Assembly (NCBI GenBank): GCA_947652615.1 | Contig: CANTDX010000015.1 | Coordinates: 1 to 61,080, forward strand | Direction of reading: 5' to 3' | Origin: an uncultured Dorea sp. | Lineage (GTDB): Bacteria; Bacillota; Clostridia; Lachnospirales; Lachnospiraceae | Length of the DNA stretch: 61,080 nt | Part shown: piece after piece, positions 34,401 through 41,658 of the stretch | Position numbering within the stretch: position 1 is the stretch's first letter | Layout: the number at the start of each line of letters is the position of its first letter | Notes under the pieces: model-generated | What the model was told of the DNA's origin: nothing | The model's database searches: none | What the model saw: the letters and a program-made list of their open reading frames with translations, nothing else | Position numbers and translations under genes: made by a program

Positions 34401-34661
34401 ATGAGTAAGATTGTAATTGAAATCGAGCGCATTCTGGCTGAAAAGGGAATCAGTAAGACTCAGCTATGTTATATGTGTAAATTACAGCGTACACAACTGA
34501 ATAGGTACTGTAAGAACAAGGTATCCCGCGTGGATCTGCATACATTGGAGAAGATTTGTGATTTCCTGGAATGTGATGTGAACGATATCCTGAAACTGGA
34601 AAATGTAGACGAGCCGGCGTCAGGGAACGGGCCGGTATCGGAGGATGAGAGAAAACAGTGA
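34401..34661 (+). CDS. Small Cro/C1-type HTH regulator
   Basis: 86 residues, almost all a helix-turn-helix domain (HTH_26 type): ILAEKGISKTQLCYMCKLQR, then TQLNRYCKNKVSRVDLHTLE and CDFLECDVNDILKLE. The ~15-residue tail is acidic. Such minimal regulators bind short palindromes as dimers. The tandem palindromes upstream are the obvious candidate site for autoregulation and control of the divergent gene. The ATG is preceded by AGAGGT at usable spacing. A strong terminator overlaps its stop codon, so it is transcribed alone. Confidence 0.85.
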   Translation: MSKIVIEIERILAEKGISKTQLCYMCKLQRTQLNRYCKNKVSRVDLHTLEKICDFLECDVNDILKLENVDEPASGNGPVSEDERKQ

Positions 34662-34691
34662 TCTGTATTAGAGCAGATTGCTGTTTTTTTT
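34654..34691 (+). terminator. Terminator overlapping the end of the HTH gene
   Basis: AACAGTGATCTG (34654-34665) pairs over all 12 positions (two G-U) with CAGATTGCTGTT (34674-34685), then a further run of T. The stop codon (34659-34661) is inside the stem. Confidence 0.9.
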
Positions 34692-34849
34692 GGATAAATT
34701 ATTGTGACATTTGTATAGAAAGGATGCCGGGTATCTTGTAATTGTATTAAAAAATAGACAGAAATATGAAAAAAATATTATCCATATGATAGAGAATGTG
34801 ATAACATAGTATAAGGACAACATAGTGAGGCTAAGTGAGGTAATAGATC

Positions 34850-35662
34850 ATGGGAAAAGTAATATTTCTGGATATTGACGGTACGATTAGAAATTTTGAC
34901 GGTACGATTCCTGCGACAGCGGCAGAGGCAGTCCGCAAGGCCCGGCAGAATGGACATGAAGTGTTGATTAATACGGGACGGGAATATTTCCGCATTGAGA
35001 AGGAAGTTCTGGATATCGGGTTTGACGGCGTGATCGCCAGCTCTGGAGGATATGTTGAGTATAAGGGGGAGAAGATCGCGCGCAGATACTTTACGCAGCT
35101 TGCTTATATTGAGCTTATGAAGGATCTTCTGGAGCAGCGCTGCGTGGTAGAGATGGGGAACAGCAAGGAGAGCTATGTACTCAGAGACAGCCGGGAGGAG
35201 TATCAGAGGATTCTTGACGAGGTATTCCAGGGGAAGAGCATGTGCAGGGAACCGCTGGTTCCGGTGTGGGTGGAATCACTTCTGGATGTGCCGGAGGTTG
35301 AGAAGCTGGTGGTGTTCGGCAGGGACGATACCAGCCGGACGGTGCTGTCCAAGTGGGGATATTCTTTCCATATTACGGATCTTAGGCTCTCTGTTCCCGG
35401 AATCTGGGCGGGTGAGATCACACCGAATTACAGCACCAAGGCGGAGGGCATGCGGCAGATCCTGAAGGCGAAGGAATGCGGCAGAGAGGATGCGGTCGCG
35501 GTCGGGGACAGTGATAATGATATTGAGATGATCAGGTATGCCGGGACAGGTGTGGCTATGGGCAACGGGACGGAGTGGGTGAAGGAGATCGCGGACTTCG
35601 TGACGGCGCCGATCATGGAGGATGGACTCTGGAAGGCATTCTTGCATCTGGGGCTTATATAG
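34850..35662 (+). CDS. Cof-type HAD-IIB phosphatase
   Basis: 270-residue haloacid-dehalogenase-fold phosphatase. Motif I is FLDIDGTIRNFDG (nucleophile and acid Asp, residues 8 and 10), motif II Thr in LINTGREY, motif III Lys in NYSTKAEGMRQIL, and motif IV VGDSDNDIEMI. The large C2B cap lies between (~85-190). Members dephosphorylate sugar phosphates, nucleotides or FMN in the cytoplasm; specificity cannot be read from sequence. It is transcribed alone; GTGAGG sits before the ATG. The region after its stop is AT-rich and leads to the nrdD promoter. Confidence 0.9.
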   Translation: MGKVIFLDIDGTIRNFDGTIPATAAEAVRKARQNGHEVLINTGREYFRIEKEVLDIGFDGVIASSGGYVEYKGEKIARRYFTQLAYIELMKDLLEQRCVVEMGNSKESYVLRDSREEYQRILDEVFQGKSMCREPLVPVWVESLLDVPEVEKLVVFGRDDTSRTVLSKWGYSFHITDLRLSVPGIWAGEITPNYSTKAEGMRQILKAKECGREDAVAVGDSDNDIEMIRYAGTGVAMGNGTEWVKEIADFVTAPIMEDGLWKAFLHLGLI

Positions 35663-35766
35663 ATTACACCCTTCAAGGGTATGGAGAATTGGAGGGTGTC
35701 GTAAATGGAGAAAATAAGAGCAAAAAACGGGGGGATATTTGGTAATTTTTTTTTTGTAACTTTCTC

Positions 35767-35795
35767 TTCACTTTCTAGCCAGTTTAGTGTATGAT
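35767..35795 (+). promoter_or_regulatory. Promoter of nrdD-nrdG
   Basis: TTCACT (35767-35772), a 17-bp spacer and TATGAT (35790-35795). Confidence 0.7.
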
Positions 35796-35803
35796 AGTAC
35801 GTG

Positions 35804-35819
35804 ACGCTACATATTGTGC
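35804..35819 (+). promoter_or_regulatory. Candidate NrdR box in the nrdD leader
   Basis: ACGCTACATATTGTGC matches 13 of 16 positions of the NrdR box consensus ACACTATATATTGTGT. It lies just downstream of the -10 and is flanked by the 6-bp inverted repeat ACGTGA (35799-35804) / TCACGT (35824-35829). NrdR normally uses two boxes; a clear second one is not seen. Confidence 0.5.
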
Positions 35820-35869
35820 AAAATCACGTGGGAGTATCAATATTTTGTAGGTGAAAGAGAGGGAATACA

Positions 35870-38059
35870 ATGAATATGGATGTGAAGACGAATGTGATCA
35901 AGCGGAATGGGGAGGAAGTGGTCTTTGACCTTTCTAAGATTGTGAATGCTGTTAAGGCGGCGAATGAAGAGGTGGACAGGATCCATCAGATGAACGAATA
36001 CCAGATCGTCGCGGTTGCAGATAATATAGCGGCTCAGGTGGGAGAACTTCCCCATGCGGTGAATGTAGAAGATATCCAGGATATGGTTGAGCGCGGGATC
36101 ATGGAGATGAGAGGCTATGAGGTAGCACAGAAGTATGTGCGCTACCGCTACCGGAGGGAACTGAAGCGTAAGTCCAATACGACGGATAACGGGATCCTCT
36201 CTCTGATTGAGAATATCAATGAAGAAGTTACCCAGGAGAACTCCAATAAGAATCCGGTGATCAACTCCACGCAGAGGGACTATATGGCAGGAGAGGTCAG
36301 CAAGGATTTGTCGAAGCGTGTGCTTCTCCCGGCGGAGATCGTGAATGCACACGAAGAAGGGATCATCCATTTCCACGATTCTGATTATTTTGCCCAGAAG
36401 GAGCATAACTGCGACCTGATCAATCTGGAGGATATGCTGCAGAACGGGACGGTGATCAGCGAGACCCTGATCGAGAAGCCTCACAGCTTTTTTACGGCGT
36501 GTAATGTGACGACGCAGATCGTCGCGCAGGTTGCGAGCAACCAGTACGGCGGACAGTCCTTTACATTGGCACACCTGGCACCGTTTGTAGATATCAGCAG
36601 GAAGAAGCTGCGCAGAAGCGTGATCGAGGAGCGCAGGGAATGCGGTGAGAGCCTGGAGGATGCGATCGTCGACAGAGTGACAGAGAGAAGGCTCAGGGAA
36701 GAGGTTAAGAGCGGGATCCAGACGATCCAGTACCAGTTGATCACGCTGATGACCTGTAACGGGCAGGCGCCGTTCGTGACGATATTCATGTATCTGGACG
36801 AAGTGGCGGACGGGCAGCTGAGAGAAGACCTTGCCCTGATCATAGAGGAAGTATTGATCCAGCGTATGCAGGGCGTGAAGAACGAGAAGGGTGTGTGGAT
36901 CACACCGGCGTTCCCGAAGCTGATCTATGTGCTGGATGAAGATAATGTGACGGAGGGCACGAAGTATTGGCATCTGACCAAGCTTGCGGCGGAATGTACG
37001 GCGAAGCGTATGGTGCCGGATTATATCTCTGCCAAGATCATGAAGGAGCTTAAGAAGGGAGAGGTATATCCTTGTATGGGATGCAGGTCTTTCCTGACCG
37101 TTGAGGATACCCAGATGAATGAAGACGGGCACCATAAGTTCTACGGAAGGTTCAACCAGGGTGTGGTGACCATCAATCTGGTAGATGTGGCATGCTCTTC
37201 CGAGGGTGATATGGATAAGTTCTGGGAGATCTTGGATGAGCGTCTGGAGCTGTGCCACAGAGGGCTTCGCTGCAGGCATGAGCGTCTTCTTGGGACGGTA
37301 TCGGACGTGGCGCCGATCCTGTGGCAGTACGGCGCGCTGGCACGCCTTAAGAAGGGGGAAGTGATCGACAAGCTTCTGTATAACGGTTACTCCACGATCT
37401 CTCTTGGTTATGCCGGACTTTATGAGATGTGTATGAGGATGCTTGGGAAGTCCCACACCGATCCGGAAGCAAGGCCCTTTGCCCTTGCGGTAATGCAGAG
37501 ATTGAATGATAAGTGCAAGGAGTGGAGGGAGGCTGAGAATATCAGTTATTCCGTATACGGCACGCCGATGGAATCCACGACCTACAAGTTTGCCAAGTGC
37601 CTTCAGAAGCGTTTCGGTATTATCGAGGGCGTGACGGATAAGAATTATATTACCAACAGTTATCATGTGCATGTGTCGGAGGAGATCGACGCCTTCAAGA
37701 AGCTGAAGTTCGAGGCGGATTTCCAGAAGTTGTCTCCGGGCGGCGCCATCAGCTATATCGAGGTGCCGAACATGCAGAATAATATCCCGGCGGTATTGTC
37801 TGTGATGAAGTACATCTATGACAATATTATGTACGCAGAGCTGAATACCAAGAGCGATTACTGTGAATGCTGCGGGTATGACGGAGAGATCCTGATCAAG
37901 GAGGATGAGACAGGGAAGCTTCAGTGGGAATGCCCGAACTGTAAGAACATGGACCAGGACAAGATGTTCGTGGCACGCAGGACGTGCGGATATATCGGCA
38001 CACAGTTCTGGAATCAGGGGCGCACCCAGGAGATCAAGGACAGGGTGCTTCATCTGTAG
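35870..38059 (+). CDS. nrdD: Anaerobic ribonucleoside-triphosphate reductase (class III), catalytic subunit
   Basis: 729 residues. It reduces ribonucleotides to deoxyribonucleotides with a glycyl radical and works only without oxygen. An ATP-cone regulatory domain occupies ~4-95 (VIKRNGEEVVFDLSKIVNAV). The central barrel includes NSTQRDYMAGEVSKDL and PCMGCRSF. The C-terminal zinc site is CECCGY...CPNCKN, and the glycyl radical loop RRTCGYIGTQFWNQGR is at the end (Gly of CGY). Length and motifs are complete. AAAGAGAGGG precedes the ATG. nrdG follows after 26 nt. Confidence 0.97.
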   Translation: MNMDVKTNVIKRNGEEVVFDLSKIVNAVKAANEEVDRIHQMNEYQIVAVADNIAAQVGELPHAVNVEDIQDMVERGIMEMRGYEVAQKYVRYRYRRELKRKSNTTDNGILSLIENINEEVTQENSNKNPVINSTQRDYMAGEVSKDLSKRVLLPAEIVNAHEEGIIHFHDSDYFAQKEHNCDLINLEDMLQNGTVISETLIEKPHSFFTACNVTTQIVAQVASNQYGGQSFTLAHLAPFVDISRKKLRRSVIEERRECGESLEDAIVDRVTERRLREEVKSGIQTIQYQLITLMTCNGQAPFVTIFMYLDEVADGQLREDLALIIEEVLIQRMQGVKNEKGVWITPAFPKLIYVLDEDNVTEGTKYWHLTKLAAECTAKRMVPDYISAKIMKELKKGEVYPCMGCRSFLTVEDTQMNEDGHHKFYGRFNQGVVTINLVDVACSSEGDMDKFWEILDERLELCHRGLRCRHERLLGTVSDVAPILWQYGALARLKKGEVIDKLLYNGYSTISLGYAGLYEMCMRMLGKSHTDPEARPFALAVMQRLNDKCKEWREAENISYSVYGTPMESTTYKFAKCLQKRFGIIEGVTDKNYITNSYHVHVSEEIDAFKKLKFEADFQKLSPGGAISYIEVPNMQNNIPAVLSVMKYIYDNIMYAELNTKSDYCECCGYDGEILIKEDETGKLQWECPNCKNMDQDKMFVARRTCGYIGTQFWNQGRTQEIKDRVLHL

Positions 38060-38085
38060 AGCAGTGCTGAGGAAAAGGTGAGAAT

Positions 38086-38580
38086 ATGCATTATGGGAAT
38101 ATAAAAGAATGTGATATCGCAGACGGCCCGGGAGTCCGGGTCAGTCTGTTTGTATCGGGATGCAGGCATCACTGTAAGGGGTGCTTTAACCCGGAGACGT
38201 GGGATTTCCAATACGGGAAGCCTTACACGGAGGAGACGGAAGCAGAGATCTTACGGCTGCTTGAGCCGGAGTATATCCAGGGGTTCACCCTGCTTGGCGG
38301 GGAGCCTTTTGAGCCGGAGAACCAGGGAGTGCTTGTGGAGCTCTTAAGAAGGGTCCGGAAGATGTATCCGAAGAAGGATATCTGGTGTTACAGCGGATAT
38401 CTCTATGATGAAGACCTTGCCGAAGGAGGTAAGGCACACACGAAGGTGACGGATGAGATGCTTTCTCTTATCGATGTACTGGTGGACGGAGAGTTTGTGG
38501 AGGAGCTCAAGGATGTGACGCTGGTATTTCGCGGAAGCAGCAATCAGAGGATTATAGAACTGAAGAAGATGCGGGAATAA
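38086..38580 (+). CDS. nrdG: Anaerobic ribonucleotide reductase activase (radical SAM)
   Basis: 164-residue radical SAM enzyme that installs the glycyl radical on NrdD. The cluster-binding motif is in FVSGCRHHCKGCFN (Cys-x3-Cys-x2-Cys, ~26-33), followed by ETWDFQYG and the SAM-contact stretch TLLGGEPFEP. The start peptide MHYGNIKECDIADGPGVRVS is characteristic of NrdG. It overlaps nothing and is the last gene before a bidirectional terminator. Confidence 0.97.
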   Translation: MHYGNIKECDIADGPGVRVSLFVSGCRHHCKGCFNPETWDFQYGKPYTEETEAEILRLLEPEYIQGFTLLGGEPFEPENQGVLVELLRRVRKMYPKKDIWCYSGYLYDEDLAEGGKAHTKVTDEMLSLIDVLVDGEFVEELKDVTLVFRGSSNQRIIELKKMRE

Positions 38581-38582
38581 GG

Positions 38583-38646
38583 TTCGGGATTCTCTTCCCC
38601 TGTACAGACGAATGTCTGGCTGGGGGGAAAGAGAGTCCCGAATTTT
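38583..38646. terminator. Bidirectional terminator between nrdG and the GH43 gene
   Basis: TTCGGGA-TTCTCTTCCCC pairs with GGGGGGAAAGAGAG-TCCCGAA around a smaller hairpin; a T-rich stretch follows on the plus strand. The two genes converge here. Confidence 0.8.
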
Positions 38647-38653
38647 GTATATT

Positions 38654-40144
38654 TTAGATGGATTCTACTTTGGCGGTAACGGTCAGGTCAGCCTTGCGCG
38701 CGGCGATCGGCGCCCCCGGTACAGAGAAGGAGGGCATCCCGTCGCTTCCCCAGAAGACTTTCCCCACATAGGCGTTGCGCCCGGCGTCATAAAGGGGCTG
38801 GTAATCTCCTTCGCCAAGATACCGTTCTTCCTGGCGTCCATGGTAGATGATCAGATCTTCGCTGTCGTCGGTGGATCTGGTGAAGCTGTTATGTCCAAGG
38901 CCATAGTATCCGGTGACAGAACTGCTCTGGAATACCGGATGCGGGCATTTCTTCCAGGATGCGGCGTTAAGAAGATCCGTGTCCTCATCTGCATACAGGA
39001 GTCCGACGCAATACAGGGCGTCCGTTCCGCTGGCAGAGAAGGTCACGAAGATCCGTCCTTCATGCCGGATGACGGCAGGGCCTTCATTGACAGGGAAGCC
39101 ATGCAGCTCCCAGTTGTATTCCGGATGGGTCAGGCACACGGCCGGGGTACAGATCGTCCATGGATCCGCAAGCTCGGCGATCAGGATATCCGAGATATTG
39201 TCGGTCTTCTGCGCCCACAGGAGATAATCTCTGCCGTTATGGCAAAGATAAGTGTGGTCCAGCGAAAAATCAGTAAACGCGATATCGCCCTCCACGGTGG
39301 TCTGTATCGGCCCTTTTTCAATCCAGGGATCCCGCATGGGATCGCTGCCTGTACAGGCAAGGCAGTGAGGGCGGATGCGCCAGGAGGACTGCTCGGAGAT
39401 CGTGGCGGTATAGTAGACGAACCATCCGCCGTGGATATAATGCAGCTCCGGCGCCCACAGGTGCGGGCTCATGGTGCCGCCGTTGATCGGTTCATGCGCG
39501 TAGATGATCTTCTCCGTGTATCTGCCGGAATTGTCCGTCAGGTCTTCAAGCGTATCTGCGCACCGCAGGATCAGATACAGGTATTGGTATCGACCGTCCA
39601 GATTGTGTCCTGCGTCCGTATGGGAAGCCATAAAGTAATATTTCCCATCTGTGTGCTTATAGATATACGGGTCGGCGCGGTGGCTGATCAGAGGGGCTGC
39701 GTATCGCGGCTCTTGTATCGTACCGGTCAGTCCGTCCCAGATCACGGTCCGTTCCTCGCGCATCCCGTTGGTATAGGAGACGGCGATCTTAGAGGGCGGT
39801 TCGGCGTCAGGAGACGGGAGAGTAACTTCCTCTGCTTCTGATAGGAACACCGGTTCCGGCGCGCCGTATCTGGCCTGCAGCGTCTTAAGAGCCGCAAGTG
39901 AGATCTCACAGCCGGAAGAGTCGTGCGCCTGAAGCGCGGGAGTCAATCCCAATACGTCCTGCGGAAGCAGAACCGCATTTCCTCCGTTCAGTGCAAACCA
40001 GACGGAACGATCGTAGCTGTATTCGAGATAATATTGGTTATCTGCGGGGGATTCCCACGTAACGGTGTGGGACCGGATATATGCAGTTTCCTGTTGGACT
40101 AAGAAGTCTATTGCAGGAAGCTTGACCATTTTTTGTGATTTCAT
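38654..40144 (-). CDS. GH43-family glycoside hydrolase (arabinofuranosidase/arabinanase/xylosidase type)
   Basis: 496 residues, no signal peptide, so cytoplasmic. The five-bladed propeller of GH43 is seen from ~160: base Asp in HRADPYIYKHTDGKYYFM, a middle-blade APELHYIHGGWFVYYTA, and the probable general-acid Glu in VNEGPAVIRHEGRIF. Residues ~10-130 are an Ig-like N-terminal region. GH43 enzymes cleave alpha-L-arabinofuranosides, arabinans or beta-xylosides. The neighbouring GH127 and GH51 genes point to arabinose. Start 40144 has AAAGG 7 nt upstream; a longer frame to 40216 covers the promoter. It is divergent from the LacI gene. Confidence 0.85.
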   Translation of the reverse strand: MKSQKMVKLPAIDFLVQQETAYIRSHTVTWESPADNQYYLEYSYDRSVWFALNGGNAVLLPQDVLGLTPALQAHDSSGCEISLAALKTLQARYGAPEPVFLSEAEEVTLPSPDAEPPSKIAVSYTNGMREERTVIWDGLTGTIQEPRYAAPLISHRADPYIYKHTDGKYYFMASHTDAGHNLDGRYQYLYLILRCADTLEDLTDNSGRYTEKIIYAHEPINGGTMSPHLWAPELHYIHGGWFVYYTATISEQSSWRIRPHCLACTGSDPMRDPWIEKGPIQTTVEGDIAFTDFSLDHTYLCHNGRDYLLWAQKTDNISDILIAELADPWTICTPAVCLTHPEYNWELHGFPVNEGPAVIRHEGRIFVTFSASGTDALYCVGLLYADEDTDLLNAASWKKCPHPVFQSSSVTGYYGLGHNSFTRSTDDSEDLIIYHGRQEERYLGEGDYQPLYDAGRNAYVGKVFWGSDGMPSFSVPGAPIAARKADLTVTAKVESI

Positions 40145-40187
40145 AATCATACCTTTGACATTTATCCAGAAAATAAAGAGCACTATT

Positions 40188-40216
40188 ATGCTAACACAGA
40201 ATTCGAATATTGACAA
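40188..40216 (-). promoter_or_regulatory. Promoter of the GH43 gene
   Basis: On the minus strand, TTGTCA (40216-40211), 17-bp spacer, TAGCAT (40193-40188). Its -35 overlaps the -35 of the divergent LacI gene, so the two promoters compete or are controlled together. Confidence 0.5.
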
Positions 40217-40238
40217 GTGGGAATGGAATATTTAAGAT
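40210..40238 (+). promoter_or_regulatory. Promoter of the LacI-family gene
   Basis: TTGACA (40210-40215), 17-bp spacer, TAAGAT (40233-40238). A full -35 consensus; the gene starts 40 nt downstream. Confidence 0.7.
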
Positions 40239-40277
40239 ATATTTATAGGCGAGGGGTTACTTGTGAGGGAGGTTTTT

Positions 40278-41309
40278 ATGGCTACTATTAAGGAAATTGC
40301 CAGGGCTTGCAATGTCTCGGTGGCTACGGTGTCGAATATATTGAACCACAAGCCGGGGGCGAGCGACGAGACGCGCAAGATGGTGATGGAGAAGATCAAA
40401 GAGATGAATTATACGCCGAATACGGTGGCGAGGAATCTGAAGACGAAGAATTCACGAAGTATTGGGGTCATCGTGGAGGATATGACCATATTCAGTATTC
40501 CGGATATCGTAGACGGGATCACAGAGCATTGCGAGGAGAAGAATTATCAGATCCTCCTGATCAATCTGCGGTTATTCAAGAAGTACGACGATACCTATTA
40601 CCATAGGGATGATTTCTACGGTATGGTGCGGGATGAGATCTGGAAACTGATCGCCAAGCAGGTGGAGGGGATCATCTATGTGGCGGCCCATGAGAGGACG
40701 ATCCGGTGTATACCGGAGGATCTTCCGATCCCGGCGGTGATGGCGTACGGCTATACGGAGAGTGACAAGATACCGTCTATTGTAGTGAATGATGAGGACG
40801 GCGCGTTTCAGATCGTGAAGCACATCATTGACCGGGGGCATAGGAGGATCGGCGTGATAACCGGCAAGAGTGACAGCCCCCATGCGCAGGAGAGGCTTGT
40901 GGGATATCAGCGGGCGTTGTATGAGAGCGGGATCCTCTATGACCCTTCCCTGGTCTGTACCGGGGATTGGAACAGAGGCAGCGGATACCGCTATACGGAC
41001 AGGCTGCTTGACCGGGGCGTAACGGCGATCTTCTGTATGAACGATCTGATGGCGGGCGGCGTCTATGACCGGCTGGAGGAGCGGAAGCTTAAGGTGGGGG
41101 CGGACATCTCGGTGGCAGGCTATGATAACAGGGAGTTGTCGGGCTATTATAAGCCGCCGTTGTCTACGATCATGCTGCCGCTGCATGACATTGGATATGT
41201 GGCAAGCGAAGTGATCCTTGAGATGCTGGGGGAGTGTAAGGAGATACCGCCGGTCCACCGTGTGAATTGTTATCCTCTGATCCGCAAGTCGGTGGAGAGG
41301 CTGGAATAA
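40278..41309 (+). CDS. LacI-family transcriptional regulator of the arabinoside locus
   Basis: 343 residues. The DNA-binding head is MATIKEIARACNVSVATVSN (1-20) with hinge helix PNTVARNLKTK; the rest is a periplasmic-binding-protein-like sensor (SIGVIVEDMTIFSIPDIVDG; AIFCMNDLMAGGVYD; SVAGYDN). It should bind CG-centred palindromes and release them on binding a sugar. ATTAAACGTTTAAT and TTAAACGATTAA lie in the region between this gene and GH127. Start 40278 is set by GGGAGG 5 nt upstream; an in-frame GTG at 40263 lies before that site. Confidence 0.92.
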   Translation: MATIKEIARACNVSVATVSNILNHKPGASDETRKMVMEKIKEMNYTPNTVARNLKTKNSRSIGVIVEDMTIFSIPDIVDGITEHCEEKNYQILLINLRLFKKYDDTYYHRDDFYGMVRDEIWKLIAKQVEGIIYVAAHERTIRCIPEDLPIPAVMAYGYTESDKIPSIVVNDEDGAFQIVKHIIDRGHRRIGVITGKSDSPHAQERLVGYQRALYESGILYDPSLVCTGDWNRGSGYRYTDRLLDRGVTAIFCMNDLMAGGVYDRLEERKLKVGADISVAGYDNRELSGYYKPPLSTIMLPLHDIGYVASEVILEMLGECKEIPPVHRVNCYPLIRKSVERLE

Positions 41310-41383
41310 AACGATTCATCAATCTGACGGAAATTACGGGAGAATCTCAAGAAAAAACAAGAGAAAATCGAATAAAGATAAAA

Positions 41384-41430
41384 AAAATAAGCGTTTTAGA
41401 ACCAATACAGGTGTCTGAAACGCTTATTTT
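41384..41430 (+). terminator. Terminator after the LacI gene
   Basis: AAAATAAGCGTTT (41384-41396) pairs with AAACGCTTATTTT (41418-41430), a perfect 13-bp stem whose right arm supplies the T-rich tail. It separates the regulator from the GH127 operon. Confidence 0.85.
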
Positions 41431-41457
41431 ACGTTCCTTTTGTGCATAATGTATAAT

Positions 41458-41471
41458 ATTAAACGTTTAAT
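41458..41471. promoter_or_regulatory. LacI-type operator 1
   Basis: ATTAAACGTTTAAT is a perfect 14-bp palindrome with a central CG, typical of LacI-family sites. It ends 6 bp before the -35 of the GH127 promoter. Confidence 0.65.
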
Positions 41472-41477
41472 TTATAC

Positions 41478-41506
41478 TTGCAATTGTGCAGGTAAAGTGT
41501 TATAAC
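41478..41506 (+). promoter_or_regulatory. Promoter of the GH127-ABC-GH51 operon
   Basis: TTGCAA (41478-41483), 17-bp spacer, TATAAC (41501-41506). It gives a leader of about 145 nt that contains the second LacI-type operator. Confidence 0.6.
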
Positions 41507-41621
41507 AATAGTAACAAGAAAATAAAGGTATAAAATTTGGAAAAACAAGGAGTGACAGATTCCTGAAAGATCCGAATAGAAAGGAAAAACATTTATTTCT
41601 AGAAAAAGAGCGTGTAAAAGG

Positions 41622-41633
41622 TTAAACGATTAA
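41622..41633. promoter_or_regulatory. LacI-type operator 2 in the GH127 leader
   Basis: TTAAACGATTAA, with TTAA arms around ACGA and a close match to operator 1. Placed ~165 bp downstream of operator 1, it could allow looping or a roadblock just before the start codon. Confidence 0.5.
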
Positions 41634-41658
41634 TTAACGAGGTTAGAGTAGTAAGATC

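Noticed and set aside
35837..38053. A 738-codon open frame on the minus strand across the whole nrdD gene
   Set aside because: It is the antisense shadow of nrdD, caused by codon bias; the predicted protein is His/Leu/Arg-rich with no family match, while nrdD on the plus strand is complete with all motifs.
38612..39841. A 409-codon plus-strand frame opposite the GH43 gene
   Set aside because: GH43 on the minus strand has conserved catalytic blades and a clear start; the plus frame is a shadow and begins within the terminator.
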